Shown: positions 15,699 through 23,057, numbered from the stretch's first letter. The stretch: 37,890 bases of DNA from an uncultured Clostridia bacterium (GCA_934630975.1 CAKTXH010000013.1:1-37890); one strand, 5' to 3'. Program-made: numbers and translations. The notes: a model not told the origin generated them from the sequence alone.

Positions 15699-17164
15699 AC
15701 CCGATTTTACTGGATGAACGCCTGAGCGCCGCGGCGGAACTGGCCCGCGAAGCGCTGACGGGCGTTGAAAAACCCGTCGCGGCGGATATCGGCTGCGACC
15801 ACGGTTTTTTGACGGCCAAGCTGCTGGAGACCATGCCGAATTTGACGATGCTCGCCAGCGACGTGAGCGCGCCGTCTCTGGAGAAAGCAAGGCGGCTGCT
15901 CGGCGCGCGCGGGCTGAGCGAACGCGCTCAAATCACCGTCGCGGACGGCCTGAGCGCCGTTGACAGACCCGTGGACGCGGTGATGATCCTCGGCATGGGC
16001 GCGGGGACGATCCTCAAAATCGTTTCCGAAGGCCGGAAACAAATCGGCGGCGCGGCGCTGATTGTGCAGGCGAACGTCGATCTGCCGTTGCTGCGCGGCG
16101 GGTTGGCCGAGCTGGGCTTTACGGTTCAAAAAGAAATCTACTGCCGCGCGGCGGGAAGGCATTACGTGACGATGCTGGCGAAAGCGGGAAAAGCCGAAAC
16201 GCCGGACGAGCGCCATCTGATGCTGGGCGTCTGCGCGGACGGCGCGCAAAGCGCCGAACAATACGACTACCTGACGTGGCAGAGAAGCGTTCGGGTGCGG
16301 GAAATGCTCTCGCAGGCGGGCACGGATACGCCGCGCGCGAAGGAACGGCTGCTGGCGGGCGGCCATGAGTTAAGCATCATTGCGGAGGTGATCGGCATGA
16401 ACGCATGCACGGTTTCGGATATTCAAAAGCTGGTCGGCGAAATTGCGCCGTTCGAGCTGGCCGAGGAATGGGACAACGTGGGGCTGCTCTTTGGCCGCAG
16501 GGACGCGGAGGTGATGCGCATCGTCGTCGCGCTCGACCTGACGCAGAAGGCGGTGGACAAGGCGAAGGCGCTGGGCGCGCAGTTGATTGTGACCCATCAC
16601 CCGATCATGTTCAGCGCAGTCAAGCGGGTGACGGACGAGACGCGCGAGGGCAGACTGATGCTCGACATGGGGCAGGCCGGAATCAGCCACATCGCGGCGC
16701 ACACGAACCTTGACGCGGCGAAGGGCGGCGTGAACGATACGCTGATGCGCGCGATGGGCGCGGAAAACGTGCGCGGCGAGGGTTTTGTGCGCGCGGGCGA
16801 CGTGCCCGAGGGAACGACTTTCGGCCAGCTCTGCGCGCGGGCGCAGAAGAAGCTGCATGCCGCCGTGCGCGCGTTCGGCAACGCGGAAACGCCGGTGCAC
16901 GTGCTGGGCTGCTGCTCCGGCGCGGGCGGAAGCGAAATTGCGGACGCGCTGGCGCTCGGCGCGGATTGCTTCATCACCGGCGAAATGCGCCATCACGAGG
17001 CGCTCGACGCGCTGGACAAGGGCTGCTGCATCATCGAAGCGGGGCATTTTGAAACGGAAAACCCGGTCTGCGAAGTGCTCGCCGACGCTTTACAAAACGC
17101 AGCGGATGCGTTACAATATAACGTGACGGTTTTCTGCCTGAAGGATGATCCTTTTGGGCGTTGA
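15695..17164 (+). CDS. Fused tRNA (adenine-22-N1)-methyltransferase TrmK and Nif3-like (DUF34) metal-binding protein
   Basis: One uninterrupted 489-residue frame covers two proteins usually encoded by neighbouring genes (Bacillus yqfN and yqfO). Residues 1 to about 232 are TrmK, which methylates N1 of A22 in tRNA. SAM motif I is ADIGCDHGFLTAKLL, motif IV-type residues are in MILGMGAGTILKI, and there is a helical C-terminal part. Residues about 235-489 are a Nif3-family protein with metal ligands in VTHHPIMF, AHTNLDAA and GHFETEN. Nif3 proteins have been labelled GTP cyclohydrolase type 2-like, but their reaction is unsettled. There is no stop between the halves. A perfect Shine-Dalgarno and an ATG at 16397 mark where the second gene would normally begin, so a separate Nif3 product may also be made. 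Start overlaps the thiN stop (ATGA). Confidence 0.9.
   Translation: MNPILLDERLSAAAELAREALTGVEKPVAADIGCDHGFLTAKLLETMPNLTMLASDVSAPSLEKARRLLGARGLSERAQITVADGLSAVDRPVDAVMILGMGAGTILKIVSEGRKQIGGAALIVQANVDLPLLRGGLAELGFTVQKEIYCRAAGRHYVTMLAKAGKAETPDERHLMLGVCADGAQSAEQYDYLTWQRSVRVREMLSQAGTDTPRAKERLLAGGHELSIIAEVIGMNACTVSDIQKLVGEIAPFELAEEWDNVGLLFGRRDAEVMRIVVALDLTQKAVDKAKALGAQLIVTHHPIMFSAVKRVTDETREGRLMLDMGQAGISHIAAHTNLDAAKGGVNDTLMRAMGAENVRGEGFVRAGDVPEGTTFGQLCARAQKKLHAAVRAFGNAETPVHVLGCCSGAGGSEIADALALGADCFITGEMRHHEALDALDKGCCIIEAGHFETENPVCEVLADALQNAADALQYNVTVFCLKDDPFGR
16384..16399 (+). promoter_or_regulatory. Internal ribosome binding site and ATG inside the TrmK-Nif3 frame
   Basis: GGAGGTGAT (16384-16392) is fully complementary to the common 3' end of bacterial 16S rRNA. 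With GGAGG as the core, 8 nt separate it from the in-frame ATG at 16397-16399. The ATG begins MNACTVSDIQKLV, the natural start of a stand-alone Nif3 protein of 255 residues. It suggests dual production, or a relic of two separate genes. Confidence 0.65.
17089..17117 (+). promoter_or_regulatory. Candidate promoter inside the 3' end of the Nif3 part
   Basis: TTTACA (5 of 6), 17-nt spacer, TACAAT (5 of 6), with the start expected near 17124. It would drive the coiled-coil zinc-ribbon gene at 17186 independently of the long upstream operon. Confidence 0.5.
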
Positions 17165-17185
17165 CAGATTGAGGAGGGCCATATT

Positions 17186-17893
17186 TTGGAACAGTACGAA
17201 CTTTTGTGGCAGTATCAGCAGGTGGACATGGAGCTGGATCAGTATGAAAAGGAGATGCGCGGCAACAGCAACCGCAAGGAGCTGCTCAAGCACCGCGATT
17301 TCCTGCTGGAACAGCAGAACGTGCTCAAGAAGATCGAGGCCGATGTGGATATCATGAGCGACCGCATGGAAGCGCTGGCCGACGAGATTGAGCGCCTGAA
17401 CGGCTCTGTGGCCGAGGCGACCGCCAGCTTTGAGGCACATCGCCCCGAAGACCTGGAAGAGGCGAAGAAGCAGATCGCCGCGCTCCAGAAGCTGATCACG
17501 ACCATTTCCCGATATGAGAGCGAGCTTGCCAAGCTGCGCAAGGATTCCGAGGCCCGCGACCGCCAGCAGCGCGAGGTTCGCGTGCGCGCCGCCAAGGCCC
17601 GCGCGGAGTTCGACCGCATCAAGGTGATTTACGACGAGGAATACAAGCAGGCGAACGTGAAGCTCGAGGCGCTCAAGAAGAAGGTCGCCGAAGAGGCCAA
17701 GAGCATCGAGCCGGAACTGCTGGATAAATACAAGGCCATCAAGCGCCATTCCACGCCGCCGATCACCCGGATTCACGACGATCGCTGCGGCGGCTGCAAC
17801 ATGCAGCTCCCGGCGGCGGATATGAATAAAATCCGCACCGGTGCGGCGTATGTGGAATGTGAAAACTGCGGCCGAATCATTCTCGTGAAGTAA
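17186..17893 (+). CDS. Coiled-coil protein with C4-type zinc ribbon (zf-RING_7 family)
   Basis: A 235-residue protein. Residues 1 to about 175 are a long charged helical coiled coil rich in E, K, R, Q and A. The C-terminus is a zinc ribbon with CGGC and CENC pairs, ending GRIILVK. This matches the CT398/CdsZ-like family, whose role is poorly known; related proteins are proposed to act as nucleic-acid or assembly chaperones. The start is TTG at 17186, supported by GAGGAGGG (17171-17178) 7 nt upstream. A gene of this family next to nif3 and near rnpB also occurs in Actinobacteria (established context from memory), so the link may be functional. Family assignment is firm, function is not. Confidence 0.88.
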   Translation: MEQYELLWQYQQVDMELDQYEKEMRGNSNRKELLKHRDFLLEQQNVLKKIEADVDIMSDRMEALADEIERLNGSVAEATASFEAHRPEDLEEAKKQIAALQKLITTISRYESELAKLRKDSEARDRQQREVRVRAAKARAEFDRIKVIYDEEYKQANVKLEALKKKVAEEAKSIEPELLDKYKAIKRHSTPPITRIHDDRCGGCNMQLPAADMNKIRTGAAYVECENCGRIILVK

Positions 17894-17895
17894 CT

Positions 17896-17975
17896 CCTTC
17901 CGTCACAACTTCGTTGTGCCACCTCCCTCGGGGAGGGAGGCAGAACGGAACTTCCGATGCAGCTTTAGCGGAAGG
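17896..17975. repeat. Intergenic palindromic element A with CCTTCCG/CGGAAGG ends
   Basis: About 80 nt bounded by CCTTCCG (17896-17902) and its exact inverse CGGAAGG (17969-17975). It contains two internal hairpins: CACAA/TTGTG with a CTTCG loop (17904-17918), and CCTCCCT/AGGGAGG (17922-17940). It fills the gap between the zinc-ribbon gene and the rnpB promoter. The first 11 bases (CCTTCCGTCAC) recur at 28045. It resembles a small interspersed palindromic (MITE- or REP-like) repeat. No target-site duplication was seen. Confidence 0.5.
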
Positions 17976-17989
17976 CGTTCAGAAAAGGT

Positions 17990-18018
17990 TTGACAGCGAA
18001 TGGCATTTATGCTATAAT
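17990..18018 (+). promoter_or_regulatory. Consensus sigma-A promoter of rnpB
   Basis: TTGACA (17990-17995), exactly 17 nt, TATAAT (18013-18018): both boxes are perfect consensus. The predicted start near 18025 coincides with the 5' strand of the RNase P RNA P1 helix. This is the strongest promoter in the window, as expected for an abundant stable RNA. Confidence 0.93.
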
Positions 18019-18024
18019 GTCGTC

Positions 18025-18366
18025 CGTTTGTGAGGCTGCCGGGCGGCCGCGCGCCGAAAGGTGTGAGGAAAGTCCGAGCTCCATAGGGCAGAGTGCCGGG
18101 TAACGCCCGGCGGGGGCGACCCCAGGGAAAGTGCAACAGAGAGATACCGCACGCTTGACGTGTAAGGGTGGAAAGGTGAGGTAAGAGCTCACCCGCGGCC
18201 TGGCGACTCGTCCGCGATGTAAACCCCGCTCGGAGCAAGAAACGAAAGAGCGATTGAGACGGCCCGTCGATGCTCTCAGGATTTCGCTTGAACCCATCGG
18301 TAACGGTGGGTCTAGATAGATGACCGCCGATTACAGAACTCGGCTTATAGGCAACGCTCACAACAT
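18025..18366 (+). ncRNA. rnpB: RNase P RNA, bacterial class A
   Basis: Catalytic RNA that matures the 5' ends of tRNAs. Conserved blocks are present in order: GAGGAAAGTCC (18064-18074, 5' strand of P4), GGGAAAGTGCAACAGAGA with TACCGC (around 18125-18150), and near the 3' end GATGACCGCC followed by ACAGAACTCGGCTTATAG (18333-18350). The ends pair as helix P1 (TTGTGAG near 18028 with CTCACAA near 18357). Overall length of about 340 nt fits class A, which is used by many Clostridia, rather than the Bacillus class B. Ends are estimates. The gene has its own consensus promoter and terminator. No protein-coding frame here is real. Confidence 0.95.
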
Positions 18367-18377
18367 TTTGGCTTTTC

Positions 18378-18404
18378 AGCGCAGGGCTTCGGTTCTGCGC
18401 TTTT
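18378..18404 (+). terminator. rnpB terminator with UUCG tetraloop
   Basis: A 10-bp stem (AGCGCAG paired with CTGCGCT, two G-T wobbles, closing C-G) is capped by a C(TTCG)G tetraloop at 18387-18392. It is followed by a short T-run (18401-18404). Confidence 0.8.
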
Positions 18405-18407
18405 CTA

Positions 18408-18436
18408 TTGCGCGAAAAAGAGAGAAGCCTTATAAT
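18408..18436 (+). promoter_or_regulatory. Candidate promoter of the acyltransferase gene
   Basis: TTGCGC (3 of 6), 17-nt spacer, perfect TATAAT (18431-18436). The start near 18443 leaves a short leader with AAAGGAG (18454-18460) before the ATG at 18471. It begins immediately after the rnpB terminator. Confidence 0.6.
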
Positions 18437-18470
18437 GAAAACAGATGAAACGCAAAGGAGCCGAAATCGA

Positions 18471-19520
18471 ATGGAAGCAGCGAACCCAAAAACCGCCGGA
18501 AGCGGGGCGAGAATCGGATATATCGACGCGGCGCGGGGATTGGCGCTTTTGTGCGTGGTGCTGGGGCATTTGTGCCCGGGCGGCGCGATTGTGCAGTACA
18601 TTTCTTCGTTCCATGTGCCGACTTTTTTCATACTTTCCGGCCTGTTGATGGCCGAACATGACGGCTGGAAAAGGCAGAGCTTGAAAGCGTTCGCGGCGCG
18701 GAAGGCAAAACGGCTGCTGTACCCGTATGCGACGTTCAGCGCGCTGAACCTGCTTCTCGTTTTCGTGCGAAGAGGGCAGAAGGCGCTGCTGCGGCAGTTT
18801 GTCGCGACGATTCTGGGCGAAGGGATCGACGCGCTCTGGTTTTTGTCGGCGTTGTTTCTGGCTGAGATTGCGTTCAAAATCGTGATGACATGCAGAAACA
18901 AAAAGCTTCGAATCGCCGCGTTTGCCTGCATGGCCGTCGGCACGGCGGGGTTCAGCTATCTGGGGCTTGGCGCGGTGCAGCGGGAAGGGCTTGCGCAGAT
19001 CCTCTGCCTGATGAACGTCGTCAGCCGCGCGCTGGTCGGGTGCATCCTCATCGGTGCGGGCTATGGCTATGGCCGCATCAGAGCGAAGGTTCAACCCAAG
19101 CGAGCAGCCGTTTATGCGCTGACGGCAGGCGCGTTTGCGGCGAATCTGGCGCTGTTCAGGTTCAACACCGTGGATCTGCATTATTCCCTGATCGGCAATC
19201 CCGTGCTTTACTACGTCAATGCGGTCTGCGGCGCTTATGCGCTGATGAAGCTCTGCGAGATGTTTTTCGCTGAAAGCCGATTCCTTCATTTCTGGGGCAG
19301 AAACTCGGTCGTCGTGTTTGCGACGCACCTGAATTTCGGCATACTGGAAATGGCAAAGGCGATGACGGCGGCGGCGCTGCATGGGCGGTGCATCCCGATT
19401 GAATTTGCGCTTACGCTGCTTATCGAGGCGGCGCTGGTTTTCGTGATCAACCGATACGCCAAATGCCTTGTGGACGCCGACGCGGCGGCGAAAATGTTCA
19501 GGCATGGCGGAAAAGCGTGA
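18471..19520 (+). CDS. Membrane acyltransferase, acyltransferase family 3
   Basis: A 349-residue integral membrane protein with about ten hydrophobic segments. The N-terminus reads RIGYIDAARGLALLCVVLGH, the typical start of acyltransferase-3 proteins: the Asp-x-x-Arg-Gly pattern is followed by the conserved His in helix 1. SSFHVPTFFILSGLL is the second hallmark. Such enzymes add acetyl or other acyl groups to sugars, wall polymers or lipids. The substrate cannot be told from sequence. The start at 18471 follows AAAGGAG and lies downstream of the predicted transcription start, so earlier in-frame starts were rejected. It is a single-gene unit with its own promoter and terminator, inserted between rnpB and rpsB. 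Confidence 0.85.
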   Translation: MEAANPKTAGSGARIGYIDAARGLALLCVVLGHLCPGGAIVQYISSFHVPTFFILSGLLMAEHDGWKRQSLKAFAARKAKRLLYPYATFSALNLLLVFVRRGQKALLRQFVATILGEGIDALWFLSALFLAEIAFKIVMTCRNKKLRIAAFACMAVGTAGFSYLGLGAVQREGLAQILCLMNVVSRALVGCILIGAGYGYGRIRAKVQPKRAAVYALTAGAFAANLALFRFNTVDLHYSLIGNPVLYYVNAVCGAYALMKLCEMFFAESRFLHFWGRNSVVVFATHLNFGILEMAKAMTAAALHGRCIPIEFALTLLIEAALVFVINRYAKCLVDADAAAKMFRHGGKA

Positions 19521-19524
19521 ATTG

Positions 19525-19556
19525 CGGCGCAAAGCTTCGGTTTTGCGCCGTTTTTT
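19525..19556 (+). terminator. Intrinsic terminator of the acyltransferase gene
   Basis: CGGCGCAAA pairs with TTTGCGCCG (9 bp plus a G-T and a closing C-G), capped by a C(TTCG)G tetraloop at 19535-19540. Six T residues follow (19551-19556). Very strong by sequence. Confidence 0.92.
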
Positions 19557-19568
19557 CGCAAAAAAGAC

Positions 19569-19597
19569 TTGATTCGAATGAAAAGACATGATATAAT
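19569..19597 (+). promoter_or_regulatory. Promoter of the rpsB-tsf operon
   Basis: TTGATT (4 of 6), 17-nt spacer, perfect TATAAT (19592-19597). The start near 19604 gives a leader of about 104 nt before rpsB. Confidence 0.85.
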
Positions 19598-19603
19598 CAT
19601 GCG

Positions 19604-19707
19604 GAAAACGCACCTGCGCCTGTTTTTGTGCGCCCTGCCGCGGAAAAACTGCGGTCTGCACAAGCGAGAGGGCGCAGGGAGGGTTTAATAAAAGGAGGAA
19701 AACACAC
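19604..19707 (+). promoter_or_regulatory. Structured 5' leader of rpsB with mutually exclusive stems
   Basis: CTGCGCC (19614-19620) can pair with GGCGCAG (19671-19677), while GCGCCCT (19630-19636) can pair with AGGGCGC (19669-19675). The two pairings compete for the same 3' strand. A small inner stem (CCGC 19638-19641 with GCGG 19651-19654) fits inside the second. The Shine-Dalgarno AAAGGAGG (19691-19698) lies 9 nt before the ATG. The leader may let S2 control its own synthesis, as ribosomal leaders often do; this is inference. Confidence 0.5.
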
Positions 19708-20421
19708 ATGGCAGTTATCTCTATGAAGCAGCTGCTGGAGGCCGGCGTTCACTTCGGCCATCAGACCCGCCGCTGGAACCCGAAAATGGCGCCGTACATC
19801 TTCACCGAGCGCAACGGCATCTACATCATTGACCTTCAGAAGACCGTCCGCAAGATCGACGAGGCTTACGCGTTCGTCCGCTCTGTGGCGATGGAAGGCA
19901 AGAGTGTGCTGTTCGTCGGCACCAAGAAGCAGGCGCAGGAGTCCATCGAGTCCGAGGCCAAGCGCTGCAACATGTATTATGTCAACAACCGCTGGCTGGG
20001 CGGCATGATGACCAACTTCCGCACCATCAAGACCCGTATCGCCCGCCTGAACGCCATCGACGCGATGGAAGAGCGCGGCGAGTTTGAAGTGCTGCCGAAG
20101 AAGGAAGTCATCAAGCTGATGGCTGAGCGCGAGAAGCTCCTGGAGAACCTGGGCGGCATCCGCGAGATGAAGAACCTGCCGGGCTGCCTGTTCGTGGTTG
20201 ATCCGCGCAAGGAGCACATCGCCGTGTCCGAGGCGCGCGCGCTGGGCATTCCGGTCGTGGCTATCGTCGATACCAACTGCGATCCGGACGAGATCGATTA
20301 TGTCATCCCGGGCAACGACGACGCTATCCGTGCGGTGAAGCTCATCGCGGGCAAGATGGCGGACGCCGTGCTGGAAGGCAAGCAGGGCGAGCAGGCTGAG
20401 CCGGCCGCCGAAGCGAAGTAA
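19708..20421 (+). CDS. rpsB: 30S ribosomal protein S2
   Basis: Component of the small subunit that joins late in assembly. The 237-residue protein shows family hallmarks throughout: QLLEAGVHFGHQTRRWNPKM at the start, then FVGTKKQAQESI, NNRWLGGMMTNF, VVDPRKEHIAVSEAR and DTNCDPDEIDYVIPGNDDA. The C-terminal tail is rich in E and A. ATG 19708 has a strong Shine-Dalgarno. It is followed after 25 nt by tsf, the near-universal partner gene. Confidence 0.98.
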   Translation: MAVISMKQLLEAGVHFGHQTRRWNPKMAPYIFTERNGIYIIDLQKTVRKIDEAYAFVRSVAMEGKSVLFVGTKKQAQESIESEAKRCNMYYVNNRWLGGMMTNFRTIKTRIARLNAIDAMEERGEFEVLPKKEVIKLMAEREKLLENLGGIREMKNLPGCLFVVDPRKEHIAVSEARALGIPVVAIVDTNCDPDEIDYVIPGNDDAIRAVKLIAGKMADAVLEGKQGEQAEPAAEAK

Positions 20422-20446
20422 TCGACCGAAGCTGGAGGAAGATATT

Positions 20447-21355
<909 letters not shown>

Positions 21356-21369
21356 TTTCTTCCCACACA

Positions 21370-21398
21370 GGGGCATGCGCAAGCATCGCCCCTTTTTT
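21370..21398 (+). terminator. Intrinsic terminator between tsf and pyrH
   Basis: GGGGC-ATGC (21370-21378), a GCAA tetraloop, then GCAT and GCCCC (21383-21392) with one bulged C, followed by six T residues (21393-21398). No clear promoter follows before pyrH, so partial readthrough probably supplies pyrH. Confidence 0.85.
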
Positions 21399-21437
21399 GA
21401 AGCCATCATTGAGCGTAGAGCAGGAGAGGAGAAACCT

Positions 21438-22148
21438 ATGGCAAAGTATAAGCGCGTTCTCATCAAGCTCAGCGGCGAAGCGCTGGGCGATCATGGCCGT
21501 CTGTTTGATTTTGACCAGATCGACCGCGTGGCCGACGTGATCCGTCAGCTTCACGAGACGGGCGCGGAAATCGCTATCGTGATCGGCGCGGGCAACATCT
21601 GGCGCGGCCGCCAAGGCCCGGCGGCGAAGATGACCGCCGTGAACGCGGATCACATGGGCATGCTCGGCACGGCGATTAACTCCATCGCGATGCAGGACGC
21701 GGTAGAGCGTCAGGGCATCGCGACCCGCGTGATGAGCGCGGTGGAGATGACGCGTTTCTGCGAGCCGTACACCTATCGCCGCGCGGTGCGCCATCTGGAA
21801 AAGGGGCGCGTGGTGATCTTCGCCTGCGGCACGGGCAACCCGTTCTTCTCCACCGATACAGCGGCGGCGCTGCGCGCGGTTGAAATCGGCGCGGACGCGA
21901 TTCTGTTGGCCAAGAATGTGGATGGCGTATACGACAGCGACCCGCGCGTCAACCCGGACGCGAAGCTGCTGCGCGACATCACCTATCAGGAAGTGCAGGA
22001 GCGCGACCTGAAGGTGATGGACGCTTCCGCCATCACCATCTGCCGGGAGAACAAGGTGCCGTGCATCCGCGTGTTCGGGCTGGATGATCCGCAGAACATT
22101 CTGCGCGTCATCGAGGGCGACATGATGGGCACGGTCGTGCATCCGTAA
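21438..22148 (+). CDS. pyrH: Uridylate kinase
   Basis: Phosphorylates UMP to UDP in pyrimidine nucleotide synthesis. The 236-residue amino-acid-kinase-fold protein has KLSGEALGD near the start, the glycine loop VIGAGNIWRGR, CGTGNPFFSTDTAAALRA and the nucleotide-binding KNVDGVYDSDPR. The ATG at 21438 follows AGGAGAGGAG; an in-frame extension back to 21375 would run through the terminator stem and was rejected. It lies in the conserved rpsB-tsf-pyrH-frr order. A terminator follows it. Confidence 0.98.
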   Translation: MAKYKRVLIKLSGEALGDHGRLFDFDQIDRVADVIRQLHETGAEIAIVIGAGNIWRGRQGPAAKMTAVNADHMGMLGTAINSIAMQDAVERQGIATRVMSAVEMTRFCEPYTYRRAVRHLEKGRVVIFACGTGNPFFSTDTAAALRAVEIGADAILLAKNVDGVYDSDPRVNPDAKLLRDITYQEVQERDLKVMDASAITICRENKVPCIRVFGLDDPQNILRVIEGDMMGTVVHP

Positions 22149-22171
22149 GGACACAAAAGCGTTTTTTTCAA

Positions 22172-22201
22172 ACAGCCGGAGTATTTGCTTCGGCTGTTTT
22201 G
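22172..22201 (+). terminator. Intrinsic terminator after pyrH
   Basis: AACAGCCGGAG (22172-22182) pairs with CTTCGGCTGTT (22189-22199) through 11 bp with one G-T wobble. The loop is TATTTG, and the stem ends in a T-run (22198-22201). Confidence 0.85.
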
Positions 22202-22222
22202 ATATGTTTACGCAAAAGGGCT

Positions 22223-22252
22223 TGCCAAATGGCAGGGTTGTGGGGTAAAATA
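22223..22252 (+). promoter_or_regulatory. Candidate promoter of frr and the downstream lipid genes
   Basis: TTGCCA (4 of 6), 18-nt spacer, TAAAAT (5 of 6), with the start near 22259. GAGGAGGT (22269-22276) and the frr ATG follow. It lies just after the pyrH terminator, so the frr-uppS-cdsA run probably has its own transcript. Confidence 0.5.
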
Positions 22253-22282
22253 TAGAAAAAGAAATTCGAGGAGGTATCTCCC

Positions 22283-22846
22283 ATGACGATTACCGAAATT
22301 CAGAACAACGCCAAAACCAAGATGGAAAAGACCAAAGAGGTGCTGCGCAGCGACCTGATGGCGATTCGCGCCGGCCGTGCGAACCCGCAGCTGCTCGACC
22401 GTATCACGGTGGATTACTATGGCACGCCGACCCCGCTCAAGAACGTGGCCAACATTTCCGCGCCGGAACCGCGCGTGCTCCAGATCAATCCGTGGGACGC
22501 GAAGATGGTGAAGGATATCTCCAAGGCGATTCTGGCCAGCGACTTGGGCCTCACGCCGTCCAACGACGGCAAGGTGATCCGCCTGATGCTGCCGGAGCTG
22601 ACCGAGGAGCGCCGCAAGGAGCTGACCAAGCTCGTGCGCAAGACCTCCGAGGAGAGCAAGGTGGCCATTCGCTCCATCCGCCGCGACGCGGTGGATCAGG
22701 TGAAGAAGCTCAAGAAGAACAGCGAAATCACCGAGGACGACCAGAAGAAGGCCGAGGACGACATCCAGAAGCTGACCGACGCGGCGATCAAGGACATCGA
22801 CAAGATCGACGCGGAGAAGGAAAAGGAGATCATGGAGGTCAAATGA
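22283..22846 (+). CDS. frr: Ribosome recycling factor
   Basis: Splits the post-termination ribosome with EF-G. The 187-residue protein has the family's three-helix bundle. Typical segments are IRAGRANPQLLDRITVDYYG, VANISAPEPRVLQINPWD, GKVIRLMLPELTEERRKEL and the helical end rich in K, E and D. The ATG at 22283 has GAGGAGGT 6 nt upstream. The stop overlaps the start of a 68-codon gene by 4 nt. Confidence 0.98.
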   Translation: MTITEIQNNAKTKMEKTKEVLRSDLMAIRAGRANPQLLDRITVDYYGTPTPLKNVANISAPEPRVLQINPWDAKMVKDISKAILASDLGLTPSNDGKVIRLMLPELTEERRKELTKLVRKTSEESKVAIRSIRRDAVDQVKKLKKNSEITEDDQKKAEDDIQKLTDAAIKDIDKIDAEKEKEIMEVK

Positions 22847-23049
22847 GAACGCAGCTGCTTGGGCTTCCTTTGAAGCAGGCTGAGGCGATTCTGAGCGAGG
22901 CGGGCGTCTGTCCGCAGATTCGCGAAACCAACGCGCCGCGCCGCGAAAACAAAGACGGCGGAACATTGCGCGTCGTTTTCGCATCGGACGACGGAAAACA
23001 GCTCGTTGCCGCGAGGTTTTTTGACCCGATTTCCGATCCGCAACCGTAA
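22843..23049 (+). CDS. Small conserved-looking protein, PASTA-like motif, function unknown
   Basis: A 68-residue protein whose ATG overlaps the frr stop (ATGA), so it is likely translated by coupling. The N-terminus LLGLPLKQAEAILSEAGV resembles half of a PASTA repeat (a small residue-L-x-x-A-x-x-x-L pattern). The rest predicts beta strands (TLRVVFASDDGKQLVAARF). I recall small proteins of this kind in the frr-uppS gap of other Clostridia but know no function. No signal peptide or membrane segment. Base composition matches the neighbours. It is real mainly on grounds of coupling, size and motif, and could still be a chance frame. Confidence 0.6.
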   Translation: MRTQLLGLPLKQAEAILSEAGVCPQIRETNAPRRENKDGGTLRVVFASDDGKQLVAARFFDPISDPQP

Positions 23050-23057
23050 ACAGACAG

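Noticed and set aside
18408..18470. Longer N-terminus for the acyltransferase
   Set aside because: It would begin within the predicted promoter; the ATG at 18471 follows AAAGGAG and gives a normal start.
17903..18943. 346-codon minus-strand frame across rnpB
   Set aside because: The region is an RNA gene with promoter and terminator on the plus strand; the frame is accidental.
22162..22169. T-run after pyrH as a terminator
   Set aside because: No hairpin directly precedes these Ts; the true stem-loop is just downstream at 22172-22201.
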